In this document: piece by piece, positions 1-5,273 of the stretch
How the letters are laid out: each line of letters opens with the position of its first letter
Numbering within the stretch: position 1 is the first letter of the stretch
From: Bacteroidales bacterium UBA2716
GTDB lineage: Bacteria; Bacteroidota; Bacteroidia; Bacteroidales; UBA932
Assembly (NCBI GenBank): GCA_002354005.1
Contig: DEKS01000024.1
Coordinates: 1 to 5,273, forward strand
Length of the DNA: 5,273 nt
Direction: 5' to 3'
Translations under genes and position numbers: made by a program
Notes under the pieces: model-generated
Database searches by the model: none
Told to the model about the DNA's origin: nothing
The model's input: only the letters and a program-made list of their open reading frames with translations

Positions 1-311
1 GGACCCTGGGCAAGGCGCCCGGCGACAACCGTTTGCGCACGCTCTGCGGATTCGCCCCCCAGCGACCATACCATGAGCCCCAGCAGGATGCAGCCCAGTA
101 CGTTGAACAGCCAGATGCGCACGAGTACCGGCGTTTCTTTCAGGGGCATGATGCCAGCACGGCCGGTGTACAGGTGCGTCCCGGAAAGCACGACGCCAAT
201 GAGGCCGAAAGCAAAAATGATGGCGCCGGGGAGACCCCCCAGTGCCAAAAAGCCACAAGCACCCAGGCCGATCAGAAGGCCGGCAAACAGGGAAGAGCGG
301 TTAATCTCCAT
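1..311 (-). CDS. Formate/nitrite transporter (FNT) family protein, 3' end cut by window edge
   Basis: The first 103 residues are visible; the frame stays open to base 1, so the C-terminal part lies outside (FNT proteins usually have about 250-290 residues). Seen: a very short N-terminus, then a hydrophobic helix with the glycine-rich stretch LFAGLLIGLGACGF (8-21), a second helix (about 30-43), then GTHLYTG (44-50), a basic/acidic loop, and a third helix from about W66. This order matches FocA/NirC-type channels, where TM1 is followed by TM2 with a G-x-[DE]-L-[FY]-T motif before the broken-helix omega loop. Known for the family: pentameric inner-membrane channels for formate, nitrite, hydrosulfide or similar small anions. 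Which anion is carried here cannot be told. Odd: His46 sits where an acidic residue is common. The start overlaps the end of the upstream small gene by 11 bases and has a GAGGG site, so translation is probably coupled. Family call is confident; substrate is not. Confidence 0.85.
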   Translation of the reverse strand, partial: MEINRSSLFAGLLIGLGACGFLALGGLPGAIIFAFGLIGVVLSGTHLYTGRAGIMPLKETPVLVRIWLFNVLGCILLGLMVWSLGGESAERAQTVVAGRLAQG

Positions 312-552
312 AGGGATTACCCTCGTTCCAGGCTTTGACTTCGTCCCCGTGGGCCGCCACGCAGTGCTTGTAGATGCTTACCTGGCGGTCATGTTCCAAC
401 TTGTTCCACCAGACGGTGCAGCCGGGATAGAAGGCCAGGGACTCGTCGATGGAGCCGTCTTTGGATGCTTTCATGAGGCCCTTCCGGGCAATGCGCTCTT
501 TTTCGCTGATGGGGAGCGAAGACCACCATATTTCCAGTTCTCTTTGTTCCAT
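301..552 (-). CDS. Small protein of unknown function (83 aa) with duplicated WW motif, coupled to FNT gene
   Basis: I do not recognise a named family. The protein is 83 residues, soluble-looking and highly charged, with no signal peptide or membrane segment. Two segments share the pattern W-W-x2-L-x7-I with identical spacing: WWSSLPISEKERI (9-21) and WWNKLEHDRQVSI (48-60). This suggests an internal duplication of a helical unit. Cys45, His63, Cys64 and His68 lie close together, but there is no recognised metal-binding pattern. I chose ATG at 552, preceded by the purine-rich GTGGAAAA; a GTG at 561 is in frame and would add three residues. A TATATTTG promoter box lies 22 bases upstream of the ATG. 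The stop codon overlaps the FNT start by 11 bases, so it is most likely co-transcribed and translationally coupled with the channel gene. It could be a cytoplasmic partner or regulator of the channel, but that is inference. Gene reality is supported by the promoter, the overlap and the ordered composition. Confidence 0.7.
   Translation of the reverse strand: MEQRELEIWWSSLPISEKERIARKGLMKASKDGSIDESLAFYPGCTVWWNKLEHDRQVSIYKHCVAAHGDEVKAWNEGNPYGD
320..324 (-). promoter_or_regulatory. Shine-Dalgarno-like site of the FNT gene
   Basis: On the minus strand GAGGG lies 8 bases before the FNT start codon, inside the end of the upstream small gene. Such sites are weak or absent at the other starts in this window, so it supports the chosen ATG at 311 and suggests that ribosomes reload or re-initiate at the 11-base overlap. 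Confidence 0.5.
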
Positions 553-574
553 ATTTTCCACTTGTTACAGACTG

Positions 575-582
575 CAAATATA
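575..582 (-). promoter_or_regulatory. Bacteroidota-type -7 promoter box for the leftward small gene/FNT pair
   Basis: On the minus strand this reads TATATTTG, a full match to the TAnnTTTG -7 consensus known from Bacteroides promoters. It lies 22 bases before the ATG at 552. I see no convincing TTG -33 element at the usual distance, so an activator or a relaxed -33 may be involved. Confidence 0.55.
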
Positions 583-590
583 GTGAAAAT

Positions 591-604
591 CGGAATAATT
601 TCCG
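591..604. promoter_or_regulatory. Candidate operator palindrome CGGAA-TAAT-TTCCG
   Basis: A 5-bp inverted repeat with a 4-base centre lies between the two -7 boxes and directly abuts the rightward box at 605. It falls in the -7/-33 spacer of that promoter, a position where a repressor would block it. The arms are short and chance is a real alternative; no regulator gene is visible nearby. Confidence 0.25.
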
Positions 605-612
605 TATATTTG
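605..612 (+). promoter_or_regulatory. Bacteroidota-type -7 promoter box for the barrel/hydrolase operon
   Basis: TATATTTG on the plus strand is a full match to TAnnTTTG. It lies 42 bases upstream of the ATG at 655, predicting an A-rich 5' leader of about 35 bases without a Shine-Dalgarno site, which is usual in this phylum. The best -33 candidate at the expected spacing is only GTG at 583-585, so that part is weak. Confidence 0.6.
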
Positions 613-654
613 CAAACTAAAACTAAAACACAACCAATTTTAACCTAACAATCA

Positions 655-2100
655 ATGAAAAAGTTTTTGAGTGTTGTGCTGTTGTTTGCGTGCATCGCTG
701 CATCGGCACAGGAGAAGGAGAAAGAAGTAAAGAAGGGCTGGAGCTTTGGCGTACTGCCCACGGCTACTTATTCCAAGGACAATGGCTTCCAGGCCGGTGC
801 CTTCGGTGACGTATATTATTATGGAGACGGCTCCACTTACCCGGATCCGCTCCACAAGATTAGCTGGGAAGGTTCCTATTTCACCAACAGTCACCGTATG
901 CGTTTCTATCTGGCATACGACTCCAAGTATCTCATTCCCAACATGCGTGTAAACGCCTCCGTCACTTATGTGGGAGACCCGCTGTACACCTTCTGGGGCT
1001 TCAATGGCGCGGCTTCCGTACAGGATTACGCCCTCTGGTCCAACCGTGACCTTACCACTGTAGGCGGCGCCAAAAACGTGAATTACTATGGCATGAGCCG
1101 AGACATGCTTCGCGTACTGGCTAACTTCCAGGGACAGATTGTTCCGCACCTGAACTGGGCCGCCGGCATCAACTTCTGGTGGTGGAGAATGGGCAGCATG
1201 CGCGACAACGGCGTTACCGTGAACAAAGACACCAAGGAAAAGAAGTACTACGACACCGCCGTCACCCTGTATGACAAGTATGTGGAACTGGGTGCTATTA
1301 AGGCGGACGAGAAAAACGGCGGCCTGGCCCTGGAGCTGAACGCCGGCGTGGTGTACGACACCCGTGACATCGAGGCCGCTCCTAACAAAGGTATCTGGGC
1401 GGAGGCCTACCTGAACGGCAACGTGCTGCAGCATCAGTACCTGAAGGCCTGCGTGTACTTCCGTCACTACATTTCTATTCCCATTCCCATCCCTGCCGGC
1501 AATCCGGTGTTTGCGTACCGTGTGGCCTGGCAGCAGACCATCGCCGGCGAAACGCCGTTCTACATGATTCAGAACGTGCCGCTGCTGGTCCAGCGCAACA
1601 TGATTTCCGAAGGTTTCGGTTCCTCCAATACCATCCGTGGTATGCGTGAGAACCGTGTACTGGCAGAAGGCCTGGCCTGGGCCAACCTGGAACTCCGCGT
1701 CAAACTGGTGAGTTTCAAGCTGTTCAACCAGTACTTCTATGTTGCCGTGAACCCGTTCTTCGACGCCGGTATCATTACCAAGGGTTATCGGACCAATATC
1801 ATGAACGGCATTGTGAACGATGCCAACCTGATTACCTCCTATGACTACGCCGCTTATCGTCAGTATCTGGTGGACAAGAAACCCAAGGAGGTCGCATCTT
1901 TCGACGCCGTTCATGGAGCCGGTTATCAAGGCACCATTTACGATTCCAGCAACATGAACAAGTTGCTGTACAGCGCCGGTGCGGGCCTCAAGCTGGCCAT
2001 GAACCAGAACTTCGTCATTTCCGCTGAGTTTGCCAAGTGCTTCACGCCCGGTCTGGATGCAGGCCTGTGGATTGGTATCGGCGTTAACTATCAGTTCTAA
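655..2100 (+). CDS. POTRA-less Omp85 (BamA/TamA-type) outer-membrane beta-barrel protein
   Basis: The protein has 481 residues. Residues 1-18 are a signal peptide (MKK, hydrophobic core, ASA cleavage site before Q19). The barrel seems to begin almost at once, with amphipathic strands from about residue 29, so there is no room for POTRA domains. Two Omp85 hallmarks are visible: a strand ending in VVYDTRD (232-238) followed by P-x-K-G, and the loop-6-type IRGM (327-330) followed by a strand rich in alternating hydrophobics. The C-terminus GIGVNYQF ends in Phe with alternating hydrophobic residues, the usual signal for insertion by the BAM complex. Mature length fits a 16-strand barrel plus loops. 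Known for the superfamily: insertion or translocation of proteins or lipids at the outer membrane; the role of POTRA-less members is unclear. Odd: three Trp in a row (175-177) and an IPIPIP stretch (275-280). It is the first gene of an operon with the hydrolase 3 bases downstream. The barrel call is strong; function is unknown. Confidence 0.92.
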   Translation: MKKFLSVVLLFACIAASAQEKEKEVKKGWSFGVLPTATYSKDNGFQAGAFGDVYYYGDGSTYPDPLHKISWEGSYFTNSHRMRFYLAYDSKYLIPNMRVNASVTYVGDPLYTFWGFNGAASVQDYALWSNRDLTTVGGAKNVNYYGMSRDMLRVLANFQGQIVPHLNWAAGINFWWWRMGSMRDNGVTVNKDTKEKKYYDTAVTLYDKYVELGAIKADEKNGGLALELNAGVVYDTRDIEAAPNKGIWAEAYLNGNVLQHQYLKACVYFRHYISIPIPIPAGNPVFAYRVAWQQTIAGETPFYMIQNVPLLVQRNMISEGFGSSNTIRGMRENRVLAEGLAWANLELRVKLVSFKLFNQYFYVAVNPFFDAGIITKGYRTNIMNGIVNDANLITSYDYAAYRQYLVDKKPKEVASFDAVHGAGYQGTIYDSSNMNKLLYSAGAGLKLAMNQNFVISAEFAKCFTPGLDAGLWIGIGVNYQF

Positions 2101-2103
2101 GCC

Positions 2104-3087
2104 ATGAAGAAATTTTTGCACGTTGCGGCTATCGCCCTGGTAGCCCTTTCCCTGAACAGCTGCCTGGCCGGCAAATACATGTCCGATTATGCGCTCAAGC
2201 CCACGCCGCACGGGGTGGACGATATCGAGCGCACCCGGCATAAGGCCGATTCCCTGATGCCCGGCTCCACCGCCTGGTATGACAACCTTAGGGCGCAGGG
2301 TATTCTGAAAGACGCCTGGACCACCAGCGACGAAGGCTATAAGCTTCACGCCTGCTATGTGCCGGCCGCCAAGCCGGAGGAGGCTCAGGGAACTGCCATC
2401 GTGGTGCACGGTTACACGGACAACCACTTCGTTTTCCTCTATCTGGTGCGCATGTACCGGGATACCTTTAATTATAATGTGCTGTTCCCGGACCTGCAGT
2501 ATCACGGCTATTCGGAGGGTGACGAGGCCCAGATGGGCTGGAAGGACCGCCTGGACGTGATGAAGTGGATTGAGATTGCCCACAATGAGTTCAAGGACGA
2601 CTTCATGGTGCTGCATGGCGTGTCCATGGGCGCCGCCACCGTCATGATGACCAGCGGCGAGCAGTTGCCGGACTACGTGAAGTGCTTCGTGGAGGACTGC
2701 GGCTACACGTCGGCCTGGGACCAGTTTGCCACCAACCTCAAGCAGAGTTTCCACCTGCCGCCGTTCCCCATCCTGAACAGCGCCAGCATCGTTACGCGCA
2801 AGCGCTATGGCTGGGGCTTCAAGGAGGCTTCTTCCGTGAACCAGCTGGCCAAGTGCGAGCGTCCCATGCTCTTTATCCATGGCGACGCGGATGATTTTGT
2901 CCCGTTCGACCACCTGTGGAAGAACTACAACGCCAAGACCAAAGGCTACAAGGAATATTGGGTTGCAGAAGGCGCCGTCCATGCCAATTCCTATGCCAAA
3001 TATCCGGAAGAGTACACCCGCCGTGTGGGCAATTTCCTCAAGACCGTGAAGGACATGATTGCCGCCGGAACGTATCCCAACAAGTAA
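2104..3087 (+). CDS. Alpha/beta hydrolase, predicted envelope lipoprotein
   Basis: The protein has 327 residues. An N-terminal signal ends in LNSC, placing a lipidated Cys at 20. The alpha/beta hydrolase fold runs from about residue 80: oxyanion loop HGYTDN (102-107), nucleophile elbow GVSMG with Ser174, acid loop HGDADDFVP with the likely catalytic Asp263 (HGxxDxxVP pattern), and His293 in GAVHAN. The triad is complete, so an active serine hydrolase is expected. The core resembles YqkD-type hydrolases; the substrate (ester, acyl chain or peptide) cannot be told. Residues after Cys20 (LAGKYMSD) lack the acidic surface-export signal described for Bacteroidota lipoproteins, so I infer a periplasm-facing lipoprotein. 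The segment FVEDCGYTSAWDQF (195-208) looks like a family-specific conserved stretch. The start lies 3 bases after the barrel gene with no Shine-Dalgarno site, implying coupled translation and a joint role with the barrel. It is the last gene before the terminator. Confidence 0.93.
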   Translation: MKKFLHVAAIALVALSLNSCLAGKYMSDYALKPTPHGVDDIERTRHKADSLMPGSTAWYDNLRAQGILKDAWTTSDEGYKLHACYVPAAKPEEAQGTAIVVHGYTDNHFVFLYLVRMYRDTFNYNVLFPDLQYHGYSEGDEAQMGWKDRLDVMKWIEIAHNEFKDDFMVLHGVSMGAATVMMTSGEQLPDYVKCFVEDCGYTSAWDQFATNLKQSFHLPPFPILNSASIVTRKRYGWGFKEASSVNQLAKCERPMLFIHGDADDFVPFDHLWKNYNAKTKGYKEYWVAEGAVHANSYAKYPEEYTRRVGNFLKTVKDMIAAGTYPNK

Positions 3088-3091
3088 CTTT

Positions 3092-3123
3092 CAGGCCCCT
3101 CACTCTCAGAGGGGCTTGTTTTT
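3092..3123 (+). terminator. Rho-independent terminator of the barrel/hydrolase operon
   Basis: A hairpin pairs CAGGCCCCTC (3092-3101) with GAGGGGCTTG (3109-3118), including one G-U pair, around the 7-base loop ACTCTCA. The core GCCCCTC/GAGGGGC is perfect. T-rich bases run to 3123, with five T at 3119-3123. It begins 5 bases after the hydrolase stop. No T-run occurs in the opposite sense, so it acts only on rightward transcription. It ends 8 bases before the chosen glpK start, so it could also act as an attenuator for glpK. Confidence 0.85.
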
Positions 3124-3131
3124 ATATGCCT

Positions 3132-4613
3132 ATGAGTAACAAATACATTTTAGCATTGGACCAGGGAACCAGCTCTTCCCGCGCCATTGTTTTTGACCAC
3201 GAGGGCAATTGCTGCTCGGTGGCCCAGATGGAGTTCACGCAGTACTTCCCGCAGCCGGGCTGGGTGGAGCACAATCCCATGGAAATCTGGTCCAGCGAGG
3301 CTGCCGTCATTGCGGAAGCCATCACTAAGCTGGGCGTCAACGGACTGGACATCGCCGGTATCGGTATCACCAACCAGCGGGAAACCACCATCGTGTGGGA
3401 CGCTGAAACGGGCGTTCCTGTCTATAATGCCATCGTGTGGCAGGACAGGCGGACATCGGCCTTCTGCGATTCCCTGAAGGAACTGGGACTGGTGGACAAA
3501 ATCCGCGAGAAGACGGGGCTCATCATCGACGCGTATTTCTCCGGGACCAAGATTAAATGGATTCTGGACAACGTAGCGGGCGCCCGGGAAAAGGCGGAGG
3601 CGGGGAAGTTACGCTTCGGAACCGTAGACAGCTGGCTGGTGTGGCAGCTTACGCGCGGTGATGTACATGTGACGGATGTTACCAACGCTTCCCGCACCAT
3701 GCTGTTCAATATCAATACGTTGGAATGGGACGACGAACTTCTGTCCATGCTGGGCATCCCGCGTTCCATGATGCCTGCCGTGAAATCCTCGTCGGAGGTG
3801 TATGGCTATACCAAAACCACCATCTTTGCACATGAAGTGCCCATTGCGGGTATAGCCGGAGACCAGCAGGCCGCGCTCTTTGGCCAAATGTGCACGGAAC
3901 CGGGTTCGGTGAAAAATACCTATGGAACGGGTTGCTTCCTCCTCATGAATACGGGTACCAAGCCCATTCTGTCCAAGAACAACCTGCTCTCTACGGTGGC
4001 CTGGAAGATTGGCGCAGAAGTTTCGTATGCGCTGGAAGGCTCCATCTTTGTGGGCGGCTCCGTGGTCCAGTGGCTGCGGGACGGCCTGGGTGTGATTCGT
4101 TCCTCTTCCGAGGTGGAGGCCCTGGCGGCTTCGGTACCGGACAACGGGGGCGTGTACTTTGTACCGGCTCTCACCGGCATGGGCGCACCGTACTGGGACC
4201 AGTATGCACACGGGGTCATCTGCGGCATCACCCGCGGAACCACGGCGGCGCACATCGCCCGTGCAGCCCTGGAAGGCATCGCGTTCCAGACCATGGATAT
4301 TGTGCATGCCATGGAGAAGGACGCCGGCGTTCCCCTGGCAGAGCTCAAAGTGGACGGCGGCGCTTCCCGCAACAACCTCATGATGCAGTTCCAGGCGGAT
4401 ATCCTGGGCGCCCGCGTGGTTCGGCCCAAGGTGACGGAAACCACAGCCCTGGGCGCCGCCTACCTGGCCGGTCTCGCCGTGGGCTATTGGGGATCCCTGG
4501 AGGAAATCAAAGCCCAGTGGCAGGTGGAACGCGTATTCCGCCCCTCCGGCGAGGACATGGCTCCCGCCAAGGCCGCCTGGGCCGATGCCATTAACAGAAC
4601 AATCAGTAAGTAA
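3132..4613 (+). CDS. glpK: Glycerol kinase
   Basis: This FGGY-family kinase converts glycerol and ATP to sn-glycerol-3-phosphate in the cytoplasm, trapping glycerol brought in by GlpF. Its 493 residues are a full family length. Seen: phosphate-binding LALDQGTSSSR (7-17), glycerol-binding Arg83-Glu84 in NQRETT, Tyr135, and Asp244-Gln245 in GIAGDQQAALFGQ, matching E. coli R83/E84/Y135/D245/Q246. The FGGY signatures YFSGTKIKW (135-143) and GVICGITRG...ARAALEG are both present, as is the ATP-site VDGGASRNN near the C-terminus. Start: ATG at 3132 gives MSNKYILALDQGT, the usual family N-terminus; ATG at 3126 is in frame and would add two residues, and neither has a good ribosome site. Odd: the segment before GIAGDQQ reads YTKTTIFAHEVPI, lacking the GGKGGTR fructose-1,6-bisphosphate loop of E. 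coli and, by my alignment, the phosphorylated His of Gram-positive enzymes, so allosteric control may differ. glpF follows after one base. Confidence 0.97.
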   Translation: MSNKYILALDQGTSSSRAIVFDHEGNCCSVAQMEFTQYFPQPGWVEHNPMEIWSSEAAVIAEAITKLGVNGLDIAGIGITNQRETTIVWDAETGVPVYNAIVWQDRRTSAFCDSLKELGLVDKIREKTGLIIDAYFSGTKIKWILDNVAGAREKAEAGKLRFGTVDSWLVWQLTRGDVHVTDVTNASRTMLFNINTLEWDDELLSMLGIPRSMMPAVKSSSEVYGYTKTTIFAHEVPIAGIAGDQQAALFGQMCTEPGSVKNTYGTGCFLLMNTGTKPILSKNNLLSTVAWKIGAEVSYALEGSIFVGGSVVQWLRDGLGVIRSSSEVEALAASVPDNGGVYFVPALTGMGAPYWDQYAHGVICGITRGTTAAHIARAALEGIAFQTMDIVHAMEKDAGVPLAELKVDGGASRNNLMMQFQADILGARVVRPKVTETTALGAAYLAGLAVGYWGSLEEIKAQWQVERVFRPSGEDMAPAKAAWADAINRTISK

Positions 4614-4614
4614 G

Positions 4615-5273
4615 ATGACACAGTATTTATTTGAATTTATCGGCACGCTGATTCTGGTGCTGTTTGGCGACGGGGTTTGCGCCGCCTGTTCCCTGAATAA
4701 ATCCAAGGCACAGGGTGCCGGATGGGTGGTAATTGCGTTGGGCTGGGGCCTGGCGGTAATGATGGGTGTGCTGGTGGCCGGTCCGGTTTCCGGTGCACAC
4801 CTCAATCCGGCGGTGACGTTGGGGCTGGCTATTGCCGGAACCTTCCCCTGGGCCAGCGTTTGTGGCTATATCGTGGCCCAGATGCTGGGTGGTTTTGTGG
4901 GCGCTGTCCTGGTATGGTCCTTCTACAAAGACCATTACAAAGCCACCGCTTCGGAACCGGCCACAATGCTGGGTACTTTCTGTACCATGCCGGCCATCAA
5001 GAACCCGATCCGGAATTTCTGGTGCGAGGTAGTGGCCACCTGCATGCTGGTGTTTATCATCCTGGCCCTGGGTACGTCCGGAAACGCTTTCAACTTTGCC
5101 GGTGCATCGGCCTCTACCGGCGCATTGGGCTCCTGGCCGGTTACTTGCCTGATTATGGCTATCGGCATGTCCCTGGGTGGAACCACCGGATATGCCCTGA
5201 ACCCGGCCCGTGACCTGTCGCCCCGTCTGGCGCACGCCCTCCTTCCCATTGAGGGAAAAGGGGAGAGCGGCTG
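4615..5273 (+). CDS. glpF: Glycerol uptake facilitator (aquaglyceroporin), 3' end cut by window edge
   Basis: This MIP-family channel lets glycerol diffuse across the inner membrane. 219 residues are visible, and the frame is open at the right edge, so roughly the last helix is missing. Both half-helix motifs are present: GAHLNPAV (NPA at 64-66) and GYALNPARD (NPA at 196-198). The Asp after NPAR (Asp200) is the usual mark of glycerol facilitators rather than water-only aquaporins. The selectivity filter inferred by alignment with E. coli GlpF is Trp44, Tyr193 and Arg199; Tyr replaces the E. coli Phe200, a substitution I recall from other bacterial GlpF proteins. Hydrophobic helices begin at residues about 5, 36, 82, 139 and 175. 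The start lies one base after the glpK stop with only a weak purine-rich TAAGTAAG before it, so the two are co-transcribed and probably translationally coupled. The order K-F is opposite to E. coli glpF-glpK. Confidence 0.96.
   Translation, partial: MTQYLFEFIGTLILVLFGDGVCAACSLNKSKAQGAGWVVIALGWGLAVMMGVLVAGPVSGAHLNPAVTLGLAIAGTFPWASVCGYIVAQMLGGFVGAVLVWSFYKDHYKATASEPATMLGTFCTMPAIKNPIRNFWCEVVATCMLVFIILALGTSGNAFNFAGASASTGALGSWPVTCLIMAIGMSLGGTTGYALNPARDLSPRLAHALLPIEGKGESG

Larger units (their letters stand above)
573..614. repeat. 10-bp perfect inverted repeat spanning the divergent promoter
   Basis: The left arm TGCAAATATA (573-582) and right arm TATATTTGCA (605-614) are exact reverse complements separated by 22 bases. 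Each arm contains one of the two outward-facing -7 boxes, so the symmetry may simply reflect two divergent promoters. The identity extends beyond the box to the flanking TGC/GCA, which leaves open that the arms also bind a shared dimeric regulator. Confidence 0.6.

Noticed and set aside
73..648. Plus-strand open frame of 191 codons at the left side
   Set aside because: It runs opposite the FNT and small-protein genes and through the AT-rich promoter spacer. The minus-strand reading gives a recognisable membrane channel, so this is a shadow.
655..693. Possible lipobox LFAC in the barrel signal peptide (Cys13)
   Set aside because: Phe at -2 is a poor lipobox residue, the Cys sits in the middle of the hydrophobic core, and ASA before Gln19 is a standard signal peptidase I site expected for a beta-barrel.
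652..2982. A 776-codon open frame on the minus strand across the barrel and hydrolase genes
   Set aside because: It lies opposite two clear genes with signal peptides and motifs, has a low-complexity His/Val/Gly-rich translation, no recognisable domain and no promoter or start context. It results from strong GC codon bias.
2916..3131. Upstream extension of the glpK frame starting inside the hydrolase gene
   Set aside because: The extension overlaps the hydrolase end and reads through the terminator hairpin; family N-termini begin just before the LALDQGT motif, so 3132 (or 3126) is the true start.
3609..4805. A 398-codon minus-strand open frame opposite glpK/glpF
   Set aside because: It overlaps well-supported glpK and glpF coding sequence and its translation resembles no protein; it is a codon-bias shadow.
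1..5273. Defence system, prophage, insertion sequence, CRISPR array or RNA gene
   Set aside because: I found no direct-repeat arrays, transposase-like frames, terminal inverted repeats, tRNA-like cloverleafs or rRNA sequence; every stretch over 300 bases is accounted for by coding sequence.

Overview
The window looks like chromosomal DNA from a GC-rich member of the Bacteroidota, most likely the order Bacteroidales. The evidence is TAnnTTTG-type promoter boxes, very weak or absent Shine-Dalgarno sites on the forward genes, an AT-rich divergent spacer between GC-rich genes, and protein families whose style (an Omp85-type barrel starting directly after the signal peptide, paired with a lipoprotein alpha/beta hydrolase) I associate with gut Bacteroidales. 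Species cannot be named from this sequence alone. There are no tRNA or rRNA genes, mobile elements or CRISPR arrays.

Left part (minus strand, 1-552): a short gene of unknown function (83 aa) overlaps by 11 bases the start of a formate/nitrite transporter (FNT family) gene that runs off the left edge. The two are probably one transcript with coupled translation. The spacer at 553-654 is AT-rich and carries two identical outward-facing TATATTTG boxes arranged as a 10-bp inverted repeat. They appear to drive the leftward pair and the rightward genes.

Middle (plus strand, 655-3087): a POTRA-less Omp85/BamA-TamA-type outer-membrane barrel is followed after 3 bases by a predicted lipoprotein alpha/beta hydrolase with a complete Ser-Asp-His triad. 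The pair ends at a strong rho-independent terminator (3092-3123). The two proteins plausibly act together in the envelope, but their substrate is unknown.

Right part (plus strand, 3132-5273): glpK (glycerol kinase) and, one base after it, glpF (aquaglyceroporin, cut by the right edge). Together they import glycerol by facilitated diffusion and trap it as glycerol-3-phosphate. The order is K then F, the reverse of E. coli. The U-tract of the upstream terminator ends 8 bases before the chosen glpK start, so how glpK is transcribed is the main regulatory puzzle here.

Overall this is a fairly ordinary housekeeping and accessory-metabolism region. The points most worth a second look are the barrel/hydrolase pair, the small WW-repeat protein coupled to the FNT channel, and the terminator abutting glpK. 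I see no clear sign of a wholly new system.
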